A stretch of 64,000 nt of DNA. It comes from an uncultured Caulobacterales bacterium (GTDB lineage: Bacteria; Pseudomonadota; Alphaproteobacteria; Caulobacterales; Caulobacteraceae). This document shows positions 48,812 to 57,637 of this stretch, one piece after another (the stretch's first letter is position 1; every line of letters starts with the position of its first letter). Both the position numbers and the translations under genes were made by a program. Location: NCBI GenBank assembly GCA_903837135.1, contig CAILTK010000058.1, positions 62,001 through 126,000 of the forward strand, read 5' to 3'. Under the pieces are notes generated by a model. It did no database searches and was not told the DNA's origin. It saw only the letters and a program-made list of their open reading frames with translations.

Positions 48812-49960
48812 TCACTTCCGCCAGGCGTCCCCCCGCAGTTCGGCCGCCACGCCGGCCGCGAACAGGTCGCGCACATGGTGCAGGCCGAAATCCAGCGGCT
48901 TGTCCTCGACCGACGCCGGCAAGGCGGAGACCTGCAGGGTGCAGCCGCTGCTCCGGCAGAATTGCGCCGTCTCCACCAGGATGCCGCGGATCGCGGACTT
49001 GTTGGCGACATCGAACGCTCGCCCGAGCACCGGGATGGTCGCCCTCGGCGTGACGGCGAACAGACTGTCCACATGCCCGTTGATGACGATGTAGAGACTG
49101 ACCTTGTCCCGGATGTCGCGCGCGGGATCCTGCAGCAGGGCGCTTTCGGGCACGGCGAAGAAGGCGCCCTGGGTCTGCGCATCCACATGCATTTCGGCGA
49201 AGGTGCGACCAGCGGCCTCGACCGAGATCATCGCCGGAGGAAATACCCCCGGCACGCTGGCGGCGGCCACCAGCACCTCGGTGAACAGACGGCGCGCCCC
49301 CTGGCCCCCGCGGGAGGCGATCGCGCCCATGTCCCAGATCACCAGGCGCTCGGTATCCAGATCGGTCGTCGCCACCAGCAGGCGGCGGCCCTTGCGATGC
49401 TCGGCCGCCACCGCCGTGATCAGTTCGTCGGTGACGTAACCCTTGACCAGATCCTCGAGCGGGCCACGGCTGAAGAAGCCGGGCGTCACCAGGCCGAGCA
49501 ACCCCCGGCTTCGGAGCAGGCGCTGGACCTGGGGACTGGCGTAGGCGGTCCTGAGCTTGGCGTTCCACCCCGGCCCGACGAAGGCCAGCGGCGCCGCGAG
49601 CGCTCCGGTGCTGACCCCGGTGATGAGCTGGAACCGAGGCTCCTGGCCCGACTTCGACCAGGCGTACAGCAACCCCGCGCCGTAGGCGCCGTTGGCTCCG
49701 CCGCCCGAAATCGCGAGAATGTCCACCCTGCCCTTCGCATCGGCCCGGATGGCCTGGCGCATCACCGTCACCAGCGCGGGATCGTCGGCGGCGTAGCGGA
49801 CCTGGCTGAATCCGGGGGGCTGGGCGATCGCCTGTTCGGCGGCGGTGAAGTGGGCGCGCGGCAGGGTGATGCATCCCGACAACAGCACAGCGAGCGCGCA
49901 GAGCGCCAGGACGGCGCGCAGGGAAATGGGCGTGCGCTGGATCACTACGGGCTCGGACAA
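48812..49960 (-). CDS. patatin-like phospholipase lipoprotein
   Basis: The 382-residue protein has a lipoprotein signal peptide with lipobox LSGC (about residue 30). The catalytic region shows SGGGANGAYGAGLL (oxyanion hole), GVSTGALAAP (catalytic Ser) and EMHVDAQTQG, where the usual D-G-G/A motif is D-A. Patatins hydrolyse phospholipids or other acyl esters; secreted or surface-anchored forms often act as toxins or remodel membranes. It is convergent with LysR and divergent from the SMP-30 gene. It is unusual for such a lipoprotein to keep a serine but change the Asp context. Confidence 0.88.
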   Translation of the reverse strand: MSEPVVIQRTPISLRAVLALCALAVLLSGCITLPRAHFTAAEQAIAQPPGFSQVRYAADDPALVTVMRQAIRADAKGRVDILAISGGGANGAYGAGLLYAWSKSGQEPRFQLITGVSTGALAAPLAFVGPGWNAKLRTAYASPQVQRLLRSRGLLGLVTPGFFSRGPLEDLVKGYVTDELITAVAAEHRKGRRLLVATTDLDTERLVIWDMGAIASRGGQGARRLFTEVLVAAASVPGVFPPAMISVEAAGRTFAEMHVDAQTQGAFFAVPESALLQDPARDIRDKVSLYIVINGHVDSLFAVTPRATIPVLGRAFDVANKSAIRGILVETAQFCRSSGCTLQVSALPASVEDKPLDFGLHHVRDLFAAGVAAELRGDAWRK

Positions 49961-50113
49961 GGGCTGTGCAAGCGGCCATCCAACCCTAAAGCTTGGCGGA
50001 ATGCAGGCGCCAAGGCCGTTTCAGCCAAGCCAATACGCATTCTGTCCGTCCGATCCGCACGCCGACGCGCGATATGGTGCAAGGTCGCCGCGGATCTGAG
50101 ACCTCTCTGCGCC

Positions 50114-51082
50114 ATGACGGGACAAACATCCATGCCGACACCCAAGCCATCCATGCGCGCGACAGCCGGTCTGGCGCTCACCTTCGCCCTCGGGCTGGCC
50201 GCCGTAGCCGGCGCCGCGACGCCGACATCCGAAGTCACCATCGTCTCCGGCCTCAAGGGACCTGAAGGCCCGCTCTACCTCGACGGAAACCTCTACTATG
50301 TCGGCTGGGTGTCGGGGACCCTGTCGCGCTGGGACGGGACCCGGAGCGTCGTGCTCAACGACCAGAAGGGCTGCGGTCACAACGGCCTGGCGCTGACGCC
50401 TCGCAAAACCTTCCTGCTGGCCTGCACCGACGATCCGGGCGCCATCCTGGAGCTCGATCTCAACGGCAAGGTCTTGCGCCGGTGGAGCGCCGACCGCGCC
50501 GGCCGGCCGTTCAAGGGCGGTATCAACGACGTGGTGGTCGCGCCGAGCGGGGCCGCCTACGCCACCCTGTGGGGCCCCGCCACTGACAACCCGACGGCGG
50601 TGATCGGCGGGATCGTGTACCTCGGCCCCGGTGCGAAGGACTGGGTCCAGGTCGCCGACGGCCTGAACTACGCCAACGGCGTCGGCGTCTCGCCCGACGA
50701 AAAAACCCTCTATGTCAGCGAGACCGTCGGCAACATGATCCAGACTTTCACCATCAATAGCGACGGCACGCTGCGCGACCGCTCAAACTTCGCGCTCCTC
50801 AGCCTGCTGACCGACAGCAAGGCCCGGTCCTGGTGGCTGGGTCCGGACAGCATGAAGGTCGACGCGAAGGGGAACATCTATGTGGCGCAGTGGTTCGGCG
50901 GAAAGATCCTGAAGCTCTCGCCGGAGGGCAGGCTGCTGCATCAGTTCGACATCAGGGCGGGCGGCGGCACGACCAACCTCGCCTTCGGCGAGCGCGGCGA
51001 ATTCCTCTACGTGACGGTGGTCGCCGACCCGAACGACCCGGACGCCAAGGGCGGCATCGTCAAGATCCCCAACGTGAAGTGA
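50114..51082 (+). CDS. secreted SMP-30/gluconolactonase-like beta-propeller protein
   Basis: The 322-residue protein begins with a signal peptide (cleavage near AGAAT). The six-bladed propeller shows GLKGPEGPLYLDGNLYYVGW, NGLALTPRKTFLLACTDDPG, GINDVVVAPSGAAYATLWG and GLNYANGVGVSPDEKTLYVSET, characteristic of the SMP-30/LRE family of calcium-dependent lactonases. Codons at 50132 and 50153 are alternative Met starts. It precedes a second family member by 97 bases in the same direction; the two differ in that this one is exported. Exact lactone substrate unknown. Confidence 0.88.
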   Translation: MTGQTSMPTPKPSMRATAGLALTFALGLAAVAGAATPTSEVTIVSGLKGPEGPLYLDGNLYYVGWVSGTLSRWDGTRSVVLNDQKGCGHNGLALTPRKTFLLACTDDPGAILELDLNGKVLRRWSADRAGRPFKGGINDVVVAPSGAAYATLWGPATDNPTAVIGGIVYLGPGAKDWVQVADGLNYANGVGVSPDEKTLYVSETVGNMIQTFTINSDGTLRDRSNFALLSLLTDSKARSWWLGPDSMKVDAKGNIYVAQWFGGKILKLSPEGRLLHQFDIRAGGGTTNLAFGERGEFLYVTVVADPNDPDAKGGIVKIPNVK

Positions 51083-51179
51083 CGGCGGCGCGGCGGCGGC
51101 GCGGGCTGGATATCGCCCTGACGGCGCCGCATGCTGGGCCAAGACCGGCGGCAGATCGGCCCGGCAGCGGAGAAGGCGC

Positions 51180-52013
51180 ATGATCGTGGCCGAGGATCTG
51201 GCGTTCGGCGAGGGGCCGCGCTGGCATGACGGAAGCCTGTGGTGGTCCGACATGCACGGCAAGACGGTGTGCAGGCTCGTGGACGGCGAGGCGGCGACGG
51301 TGTGCCACGTGCCGGGCCGGCCGTCGGGCCTGGGCTGGCTGCCGGACGGGCGGATGCTGGTGGTGTCGATGACCGACCGGCGGGTGCTTCGGCTGGAGCC
51401 CGATGGACGGCTCGCCACCCACGCCGACCTGTCCCATCTGGCGCCGCGCCGGTGCAACGACATGGTGGTCGATCGCGAGGGCCGCGCCTACGTCGGCAAC
51501 TTCGGCTTCGAGCTCGACGGCGTGGAGAAACCCCGCACCACCGTCTTGATCCTGGTCGAGCCGGACGGGTCGGCGCGGATCGCCGCCGACGAGCTCCTGT
51601 TTCCCAACGGGGCGGTGATCACCCCGGACGGGAAGACCCTGGTGGTCGGCGAGACCATGGCCGGGCGGCTGACCGCCTTCGACGTCGCCGCCGACGGCGG
51701 CCTGTCGAACCGGCGCCTGTGGGCCGAGCTCCCCAACGGCGCCTGGCCGGATGGAATCTGCCTCGACGCCGATGGCGCGATCTGGGTCGCCTCCCCCACC
51801 ACGGCCGACTGCCTGCGCGTGCGCGAGGGCGGCGAGGTGCTGCAGCGCATCGAGACCGGCCGGGGGGCCTACGCCTGCATGCTCGGCGGCGCCGACCGGC
51901 GCACCCTGTTCATCTGCACCGCCGACTCCCACGATCCCGACCGGCAGGCGGACGAGCGCAACGCCCGCATCGAGGCGTTCGTGGTCGAGACGCCCGGCGC
52001 GGGACTGCCGTAA
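51180..52013 (+). CDS. SMP-30/gluconolactonase-family cytoplasmic protein
   Basis: The 277-residue protein has no signal peptide. Its propeller motifs include EGPRWHDGSLWWSDM, RPSGLGWLPDGRMLVVSM, CNDMVVDREGRAYVGNFG and GAVITPDGKTLVVGETM, with the metal-binding Glu (FGEGPRW), Asn/Asp (RCNDMVV) and Asp (WPDGICLDADG) of the family. Members hydrolyse sugar or organic lactones. GGAGA precedes the ATG. The gene may form one transcript with the exported relative upstream. Confidence 0.9.
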   Translation: MIVAEDLAFGEGPRWHDGSLWWSDMHGKTVCRLVDGEAATVCHVPGRPSGLGWLPDGRMLVVSMTDRRVLRLEPDGRLATHADLSHLAPRRCNDMVVDREGRAYVGNFGFELDGVEKPRTTVLILVEPDGSARIAADELLFPNGAVITPDGKTLVVGETMAGRLTAFDVAADGGLSNRRLWAELPNGAWPDGICLDADGAIWVASPTTADCLRVREGGEVLQRIETGRGAYACMLGGADRRTLFICTADSHDPDRQADERNARIEAFVVETPGAGLP

Positions 52014-52087
52014 GACGGCGCGCCGGGACTTCATCGGGAGCGAACCGGACCGCTGCGCATTGTTAAGCTCGAAGCGGAGAGCGGACC

Positions 52088-52657
52088 ATGACGGCGAACC
52101 AGGATTTTCGGCGGGAGTTGGCAGGGTTGATCCCGCAGATGCGGGCCTTCGCGCGCTCGCTTTGCCATGCCGACCGGGAGCTTGGCGACGACCTCGCCCA
52201 GGACGCGCTCGAGCGGGCGCTGAAGGCGTCGGACAGCTTCACGCCGGGCACCAACATGAAGGCGTGGACCTTCATGATCATCCGCAACCAGTTCTACTCG
52301 CACCGGCGTCGCAGTTGGCGCTCGTGCGCGCTCGATCCCGACACCGCGGAACGCAGTCTGGTGGCGGTCAGCAACGCCTCGGCCAGCCTGGAGCTCGACG
52401 AATTGCGCCGGGCGCTGGCGATGCTGCCTGACGATCAGCGCGAAGCCCTGACCCTGATCGGGGCCGGCGGCCTGTCCTATGAGGAAGCCAGCGCGATCAC
52501 CGGCGCCGCCATCGGCACCATCAAGAGCCGGGTCAGCCGGGCGCGGGATCGTCTGGCCCTGATCTACGCCGAGGGCGGCATCGCCCGCGACGGCGAGCCG
52601 GCGCATCGCGCCATGGAGCTGATCATGCGCGGCGTTCCCATGCACGCCGCCGCGTAA
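52088..52657 (+). CDS. ECF-type RNA polymerase sigma factor
   Basis: The 189-residue protein has region 2 (MRAFARSLCHADRELGDDLAQDALERALK, KAWTFMIIRNQFYSHRRRSWRS) and region 4 (LPDDQREALTLIGAGGLSYEEASAITGAAIGTIKSRVSRARDRL) typical of ECF sigma factors. In alphaproteobacteria this subtype often works in general-stress or unknown pathways. No anti-sigma factor or PhyR-type regulator is adjacent, so it may be controlled elsewhere. AGCGG precedes the ATG. Downstream is a 227-base gap before a sulfotransferase gene. Confidence 0.93.
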   Translation: MTANQDFRRELAGLIPQMRAFARSLCHADRELGDDLAQDALERALKASDSFTPGTNMKAWTFMIIRNQFYSHRRRSWRSCALDPDTAERSLVAVSNASASLELDELRRALAMLPDDQREALTLIGAGGLSYEEASAITGAAIGTIKSRVSRARDRLALIYAEGGIARDGEPAHRAMELIMRGVPMHAAA

Positions 52658-52884
52658 GGCGGCTGGTTTGTAACGCCGCAACATCATGTCTCGGACTGTG
52701 CCGGACACGAAGTAATCCAGCATCATTCCGTCCCACGAAGGCCAAGCTTGGCCGCTACAGGGTCGCCATCGGAGGATGGCATGCCCGCTCACGTCCTAAC
52801 GTCCTGCGCTGGGCCCTGCGGCCGGTTCCGCGGTCGCCCGCTCGCCCCGCCGGCCCCTTCCAGCGCCGTCTGACGAGGCGCGCC

Positions 52885-53670
52885 GTGCAGGTGTTCGTCG
52901 TCGGCGCGCCGAGATCTGGGACGACCATCGTCACCCAGGCGCTGAACGCCCACGATCAGATCAAGATCTTCGACGAAGTGAGCCTGATCGACGTGCTCGA
53001 CTTCGGCGGCATGGTCGTCGGCAAACTGCTGGCGTTTCTGACCGAACGCGGGGGCCACGAGGCCTATCGCGCCCGTGTGGAGGCCGCCCAGGAGCCGGCC
53101 GCGGCGCTCCGCGAGGTGTTGACCGCCATCGCTGCGCCAAAGCCGATCTGGGGCGAGAAGAACCCGATGTACGCGACCCGGCTCGACGACCTCAGGCGCG
53201 GATTCCCCGGCGCCCAGTTCCTGTTCGTGGTTCGCGATCCGCGCGAGATCGTCAATTCCTGCCTGCTCTACCGGGACTCCCCCGCCCGCTCCGGCCAGGA
53301 CTTCTGGATCAAGGACTCGGTCGCCGACGCCGTGGGACTGGTCGAGCAATGCTGGGGGCCCTTGAGGTCGGCGCAGGACGACGTTTCGGTGCTGCGCTAC
53401 GAGACCTTCATCGCCCACCCCAAGGCGACGCTCGATGAGGTGTTTTCGGTCTGGCAGATACGGTTTCCCGAGCAGTCCCTGTTCGACGCCCATGCCGCGC
53501 CGGACACGGTCGGCGACCTGCAGTTCTATCGGCGCGGAGCGCCGCTTCCGTGGAAGGTCGCCAACCTCTCGCCGATCCGTTCCGAACCCCCGTCGCGGCC
53601 GCGGATCGATGCGTCCGATCCGGCCTGGGCCCGCGTCGACGCGCTTGCGGCGCAGTTCGGCTACCTCTGA
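52885..53670 (+). CDS. sulfotransferase-family protein
   Basis: The 261-residue protein starts at a GTG, VFVVGAPRSGTTIVTQAL, which is the 5-prime-phosphosulfate (PAPS) loop of sulfotransferases. FLFVVRDPREIVNSCLLY is the 3-prime-phosphate binding motif (R-D-P...S). LRYETFIAHPKATLDEVF also matches. Such enzymes transfer sulfate from PAPS to a carbohydrate, lipid or small alcohol. The 227-base gap upstream of the start has no other clear feature. It is convergent with the dioxygenase beta-subunit gene. Substrate unknown. Confidence 0.9.
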   Translation: MQVFVVGAPRSGTTIVTQALNAHDQIKIFDEVSLIDVLDFGGMVVGKLLAFLTERGGHEAYRARVEAAQEPAAALREVLTAIAAPKPIWGEKNPMYATRLDDLRRGFPGAQFLFVVRDPREIVNSCLLYRDSPARSGQDFWIKDSVADAVGLVEQCWGPLRSAQDDVSVLRYETFIAHPKATLDEVFSVWQIRFPEQSLFDAHAAPDTVGDLQFYRRGAPLPWKVANLSPIRSEPPSRPRIDASDPAWARVDALAAQFGYL

Positions 53671-53679
53671 GCGGACGGC

Positions 53680-54153
53680 TCAGATCGGGATGGCCAAGGC
53701 GGTCTGGATCCGCGACGTGTCGTAGATCACGCGCTTGCTCTTGAAACGCCACCGGCCGTCCGCCTCGACGACCACGTCGTGATAGCGGCCGGTCTGGTAG
53801 ACCATCGATTGGCCGAGCTGGTTGGTGTTGATCACCAGATAGCTCGACTGCATCTCCACCACCGCCGCGTCCATGCGCTGGAACGACAGGCCGGAGATGA
53901 AGTGCCGATAGACCACCGGCTGGAAAATGTTGGCGTTGCGCAGCGACACCACCCGGTCGCGCAGCATGGCCTTGTTGTCGCAATAGATCACCGGCGCCGG
54001 CAGACCGAGATCGAAATTCTCCTTGGGGATGATCTCATAGAGGCAGTCATCGACGAACATCTCGGGCCAGAGTTCGAGGCGGTCGGTATCGAGGGTCGAG
54101 ATGTATTCGTCCTGAAGCGCGAGCAGGACCTGGCGCAGGTGAAGGTCGGTCAT
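53680..54153 (-). CDS. aromatic-ring-hydroxylating dioxygenase beta subunit
   Basis: The 157-residue protein belongs to the small, NTF2-fold subunits of Rieske ring-hydroxylating dioxygenases: ALQDEYISTLDTDRLELWPEMFVDDCLYEIIPKENFD, VVSLRNANIFQPVVYRHF and GRWRFKSKRVIYDTSRIQTALAIPI match BenB/AntB-type subunits. It is structural, forming the alpha3-beta3 hexamer with the alpha subunit encoded upstream. ATG 54165 would add four residues. A palindromic element lies between the two genes. Substrate preference is set by the alpha subunit and unclear here. Confidence 0.92.
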   Translation of the reverse strand: MTDLHLRQVLLALQDEYISTLDTDRLELWPEMFVDDCLYEIIPKENFDLGLPAPVIYCDNKAMLRDRVVSLRNANIFQPVVYRHFISGLSFQRMDAAVVEMQSSYLVINTNQLGQSMVYQTGRYHDVVVEADGRWRFKSKRVIYDTSRIQTALAIPI

Positions 54154-54179
54154 GGGCGGGCCCATGATCCTGACCTCGA

Positions 54180-54297
54180 GTCATCCTCGGGCTTGACCCG
54201 AGGACCCAGCCGCGCAGCGTCGGACGTGGCGCCCGAGCAGCCACGGCTGTCGAGGGATTGGGTCCCCGGGTCTCCGCTTCGCTGCACCCGAGGATGC
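54180..54297. repeat. palindromic element between dioxygenase subunit genes
   Basis: The left end GTCATCCTCGGGCTTGACC (54180 onward to 54210) matches the left end of the element at 35782 at 30 of 31 positions. The right end (TGGGTCCCCGGGTC...ACCCGAGGATG, to 54297) is related but diverged. The element occupies almost the whole gap between the alpha-subunit stop (54328) and the beta-subunit ATG. Confidence 0.75.
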
Positions 54298-54327
54298 CCC
54301 CCCTGAACGTTAAACCCCGCCGCCACC

Positions 54328-55617
54328 TTACGCCCCCGCCATCTCGGCGTCGTCGAACCCCATCAGCGTCCGGTAGCCGGCCCAGAAGCTGCGGATCAGC
54401 TTTTCGGTGATCAGGGTGTCGCTCTGCTCGGGCGCGTCCCTGGCCATGTCGATGATCGAGGTCACGCCGCCGTCGCGCACCGTGCCGCGCTGCACCAGCT
54501 CGGTCGCCTCGGTGTCCTCCATCGAGATGTAGCCCGCAGGGCCGACCAGGTTGGCCTGCTTGATCCTGAGCTTGCGAAGCTCAGGCGTGTCGTCCGCGTA
54601 GCCGAAGAAGTGGAACACCAGTTCGAAGGCGTCCGGCCCCTTGGGCAGCAGCTGCCGGGCCACCAGGGTGTTGTGGATCTGCTGGATCACCAGCTGGGGA
54701 AAAATCGGCTGGATATGGTTGGTGGCCAGGACCTCGTACTCGGGCTCCAGCGCCAACAGGCTCTCGTCCTCCAGCACGAAGCCGCTGTCGAAGGAGCGGA
54801 TCTTCTGCTCGGTATAGGCGCCGGAGGTCTCCGCGCCGCCGGACGCGGGATCCTGTTTGATCGCCATGATGAGGCTGTGCAGCCCGTGGCCGCCGTCTGT
54901 GACGCAGTGCGCCTTCATCCCCACCCGGAAGATGTTGAAGGTGGTGTGGAACAGGTGCAGCAGGCTGGCGTGGTAGGGGTCCTTGACGTTCTCGAGGTAG
55001 AGCTTCCAGTTGGAGGTCGAGAACTGCCGCGTGCAGCCGAGATATTCCACCGGCTTGTGGAAGATCCGCTCGATATAGCCGCCCATCACCGGGCCGATGT
55101 ACTCGGCCAGCGAGCCCACCGTGTCGCTGAAGGTGGCGAACACCAGCCCCGCATAGCTTTCCACGCGCAGCTTGCGCAGGCCGTGCGCCTTGCGGTCGAA
55201 GTCCTTGGGCATGCCGACCTGGCCGTTGAGGCCGCGCAGGAAGGGCACGCCGAACAGGTCGCCTTCAAGATCGTATCGCCACTGGTGGTAGACACAGGTG
55301 TGTGACGCGGCGTTGCCGCGCAGCTGCCGGCAGACGATAGCGCCGCGATGGGCGCAGCGGTTGACCCAGGCGGCCAGGCCGCCGTCGTCGGTGCGGGTCA
55401 TCACCACCGGCGTGTCGCCGATGAAGGTGCTCTTGAAGTCCCCGGGCTGGCGGATCTCGGCCTCGAGGCCGAGGAAGCTCCAGGTCGGCCCACGGAAGAT
55501 CCGCTCCTGTTCGAGGTCGTAGATCGCCTGCGAGTGGAACACCGCGTAGGGCGTGCGCGAGCCGTCCGCGGCCATGGTGGGGTCCGGCGTCATGGCCGGC
55601 GGCGTGTGTGCGTTCAT
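54328..55617 (-). CDS. Rieske-type aromatic dioxygenase alpha subunit
   Basis: The 429-residue subunit has the Rieske [2Fe-2S] ligands C88, H90 (NRCAHRG) and C108, H111 (CVYHQW), and the mononuclear iron site in ENVKDPYHASLLH (D213, H216, H221). It resembles large subunits of benzoate, anthranilate or salicylate dioxygenases. It would dihydroxylate an aromatic acid; a ferredoxin reductase is not visible here and must come from elsewhere. It follows an aldo/keto reductase gene on the same strand with a 111-base gap. Confidence 0.95.
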   Translation of the reverse strand: MNAHTPPAMTPDPTMAADGSRTPYAVFHSQAIYDLEQERIFRGPTWSFLGLEAEIRQPGDFKSTFIGDTPVVMTRTDDGGLAAWVNRCAHRGAIVCRQLRGNAASHTCVYHQWRYDLEGDLFGVPFLRGLNGQVGMPKDFDRKAHGLRKLRVESYAGLVFATFSDTVGSLAEYIGPVMGGYIERIFHKPVEYLGCTRQFSTSNWKLYLENVKDPYHASLLHLFHTTFNIFRVGMKAHCVTDGGHGLHSLIMAIKQDPASGGAETSGAYTEQKIRSFDSGFVLEDESLLALEPEYEVLATNHIQPIFPQLVIQQIHNTLVARQLLPKGPDAFELVFHFFGYADDTPELRKLRIKQANLVGPAGYISMEDTEATELVQRGTVRDGGVTSIIDMARDAPEQSDTLITEKLIRSFWAGYRTLMGFDDAEMAGA

Positions 55618-55728
55618 CGGCGCGGCTCCGCAATCGCCGCGAGGTTAGCGCTCTCGCCATCGGACCCGTGGGAAAACCGCCCGCGTGCAGCTCCCACGCC
55701 GCTGAACGCGAGAAAATTGGGCGCCCTC

Positions 55729-56640
55729 CTACGCGCCCAACCGTCCGAGGTCATAGTCGTCGAACTGGGCGATCGACCGCGGCGCGATGATCAGGGAGGG
55801 CGCGCCCGGACTGTCCAGGATGAACCGCAGGGCGGCGCCGGCGACGGTGAGGCCATCCTCGTCGGCCCGGCGGCGAAGCGCGGCGACGGTGTCGAAGGTC
55901 GCCGGCGTCAGCAGGTGGTCGTAAAAGCCCGGCGCGTCCTTGACCCGCCCGACCGCCGGCGCCTCGCCCGGTTTGTACTTGCCGCTGAGCAGGCCGCCCG
56001 AAAGGGGGCTGAAGGCCACGTACCGAAGCCCCTCGGCCTGGCAGAGCGGGATCACCGCCTGAAGGTCGCCCTGGTCCAGGAGGTTGAACAGGTTCTGCAC
56101 GTGGGTGAAGGCCCGCCGGAGACGGCCCGCGGCGCCGGCGAGCACGCCCTGCAGATCGGCCAGGGTCGCGTTGGAGACCCCGAAGGCGGCGATCTTGCCC
56201 TGCTCGAGCGCCCGGTCCAGCGCCTCCAGCGTCTCGTCGATCGGTGTCGCCGGATCGAACTCGTGCAGATAGTAGAGGTCGATTTGCTCGAGGCCGAGCC
56301 GGCGCAGGGACTCCTCGAGGTGGAAGGACACCTGGGCGCGGCTGAGCGGCCTGTCGCCCGGCGGGCAGCCGTTGGGATTGCCGACCTTGGTGGCGATCTG
56401 CAGGCCGGCGCGGACGCCGGGGCCCTGCGCCCGCAGCCAGTCGCCGAGCACCCGTTCGCTGGTCCCCCCGCCGTAGGTGTTGGCGGTGTCGAACCGGGTC
56501 AGCCCCTGGTCGCGCGCGTGATCGAGCAGGGCCAGGGCGCGCTCGCGGTCGTCGCCCTTGTCGCGCAGGGTCGGCGACGAGCCGAGGCCGCCGAAGTTGC
56601 CGCAGCCGAACACGATGCGGTCGAGGGTGGCGCCAGTCAT
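55729..56640 (-). CDS. aldo/keto reductase
   Basis: The 303-residue TIM-barrel oxidoreductase has GLTRFDTANTYGGGTSERVLG (active-site Asp and Tyr), IATKVGNPNG (Lys), LYYLHEFDP (His) and the NADPH-binding FAFSPLSGGLLSGKY-like VAFSPLSGGLLSGKY. It reduces aldehydes or ketones with NADPH. It follows the threonine-dehydratase-like gene by 28 bases, and precedes the dioxygenase alpha gene. Place in a catabolic unit is inferred from orientation and spacing. Confidence 0.92.
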   Translation of the reverse strand: MTGATLDRIVFGCGNFGGLGSSPTLRDKGDDRERALALLDHARDQGLTRFDTANTYGGGTSERVLGDWLRAQGPGVRAGLQIATKVGNPNGCPPGDRPLSRAQVSFHLEESLRRLGLEQIDLYYLHEFDPATPIDETLEALDRALEQGKIAAFGVSNATLADLQGVLAGAAGRLRRAFTHVQNLFNLLDQGDLQAVIPLCQAEGLRYVAFSPLSGGLLSGKYKPGEAPAVGRVKDAPGFYDHLLTPATFDTVAALRRRADEDGLTVAGAALRFILDSPGAPSLIIAPRSIAQFDDYDLGRLGA

Positions 56641-56668
56641 TCCGTATCCCTCACAACATCCGCTTCGC

Positions 56669-57637
56669 TTAGAACGGGTCCTGCCCGTTCAGGATACCGC
56701 CGAGCTTGCCCGCGTCGATGTTGCCGCCCGACACCACGCAGACGATGGTTCCCTTGCCGGCCAGGCCCGACAGAGCGGCGGCCACCGAGGCGGCGCCCGC
56801 GCCCTCGGCGATGATCCGGTGCTTGAGGGCCAGGAGGCGGATCGCGTCGGCGATCTCCTTGAACGAGACGCACACCGCGTCGTCCACGGTCTCCCTCACC
56901 AGCGGCCACATCTCGTCGAGCACGACGCTCGACCCCATGCCGTCGACGAAGCTCTGATCGAAGGCCACCTTCACCGGTCCGCCGGCCTGGAGCGCCGCGG
57001 CCACCGGCTGGCCGGCCTGGGACTCCACCGCCAGCATGCGGGTCGCGGGGCTCAGCCGGCGGATCACTGAGCCGATCCCGCTGATCAGGCCGCCGCCGCC
57101 GAAGGGGACGATCACCGTGTCGATCCCATCGAGATCCTCGAGAATCTCCGCGCCGATGGTGGCGTTGCCGGCGACCACCGCGGACTCGGCCACGGGATGG
57201 AAGAACACCCCTTCCGCGCCCTCGAAGCGGCGGGTGGTCAGCACCTGCCACCAGGCGTCGAAGGGGATGCGGTGCACGGTCGCGCCGAGGGCCCGCAAAG
57301 ACTCCGTCTTGGTCATCGCCGCGGTGTCGGGAGCGACGATGACGGCCGGCACGCCCATCCGCCGGGCCGCCCAGGCCAGGCCCTGGCCGAAGTTCCCGGC
57401 GCTGGGCGCCATCACCCCCTTGGCCAGGCTCTCGGGGTCGGCCGCCTTCATGGCGTTCACCGCCGCGCGGATCTTGAACGAGCCGAGCGGCTGCAGGTTC
57501 TCGAGCTTGAGGTAGATGGTGGTGTCCGGCACGTCCGCCTCGAGCCGCCACAGCGGCGTGCGCCGGGCGATCCCGGCGACGGCGCCGCGCGCGGCCGCAA
57601 CCTCGTCCGCCGAGGGAAGGCGCAGGGGGTCTCTCAT
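56669..57637 (-). CDS. serine/threonine dehydratase-type PLP enzyme
   Basis: The 322-residue fold-type II enzyme contains the PLP lysine motif LKLENLQPLGSFKIRAA, SAGNFGQGLAWAA in the position of the substrate loop, the glycine-rich phosphate loop VPFGGGGLISGIG, and VVSGGNIDAGKL near the end. It lacks the C-terminal ACT regulatory domains of biosynthetic IlvA, so it is more like catabolic or serine racemase/hydroxyaspartate-type enzymes. Its ATG overlaps the stop of the upstream amino-acid permease by 4 bases, which couples uptake and deamination. Substrate may be L-threonine, L-serine or a related hydroxy amino acid. Confidence 0.93.
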   Translation of the reverse strand: MRDPLRLPSADEVAAARGAVAGIARRTPLWRLEADVPDTTIYLKLENLQPLGSFKIRAAVNAMKAADPESLAKGVMAPSAGNFGQGLAWAARRMGVPAVIVAPDTAAMTKTESLRALGATVHRIPFDAWWQVLTTRRFEGAEGVFFHPVAESAVVAGNATIGAEILEDLDGIDTVIVPFGGGGLISGIGSVIRRLSPATRMLAVESQAGQPVAAALQAGGPVKVAFDQSFVDGMGSSVVLDEMWPLVRETVDDAVCVSFKEIADAIRLLALKHRIIAEGAGAASVAAALSGLAGKGTIVCVVSGGNIDAGKLGGILNGQDPF

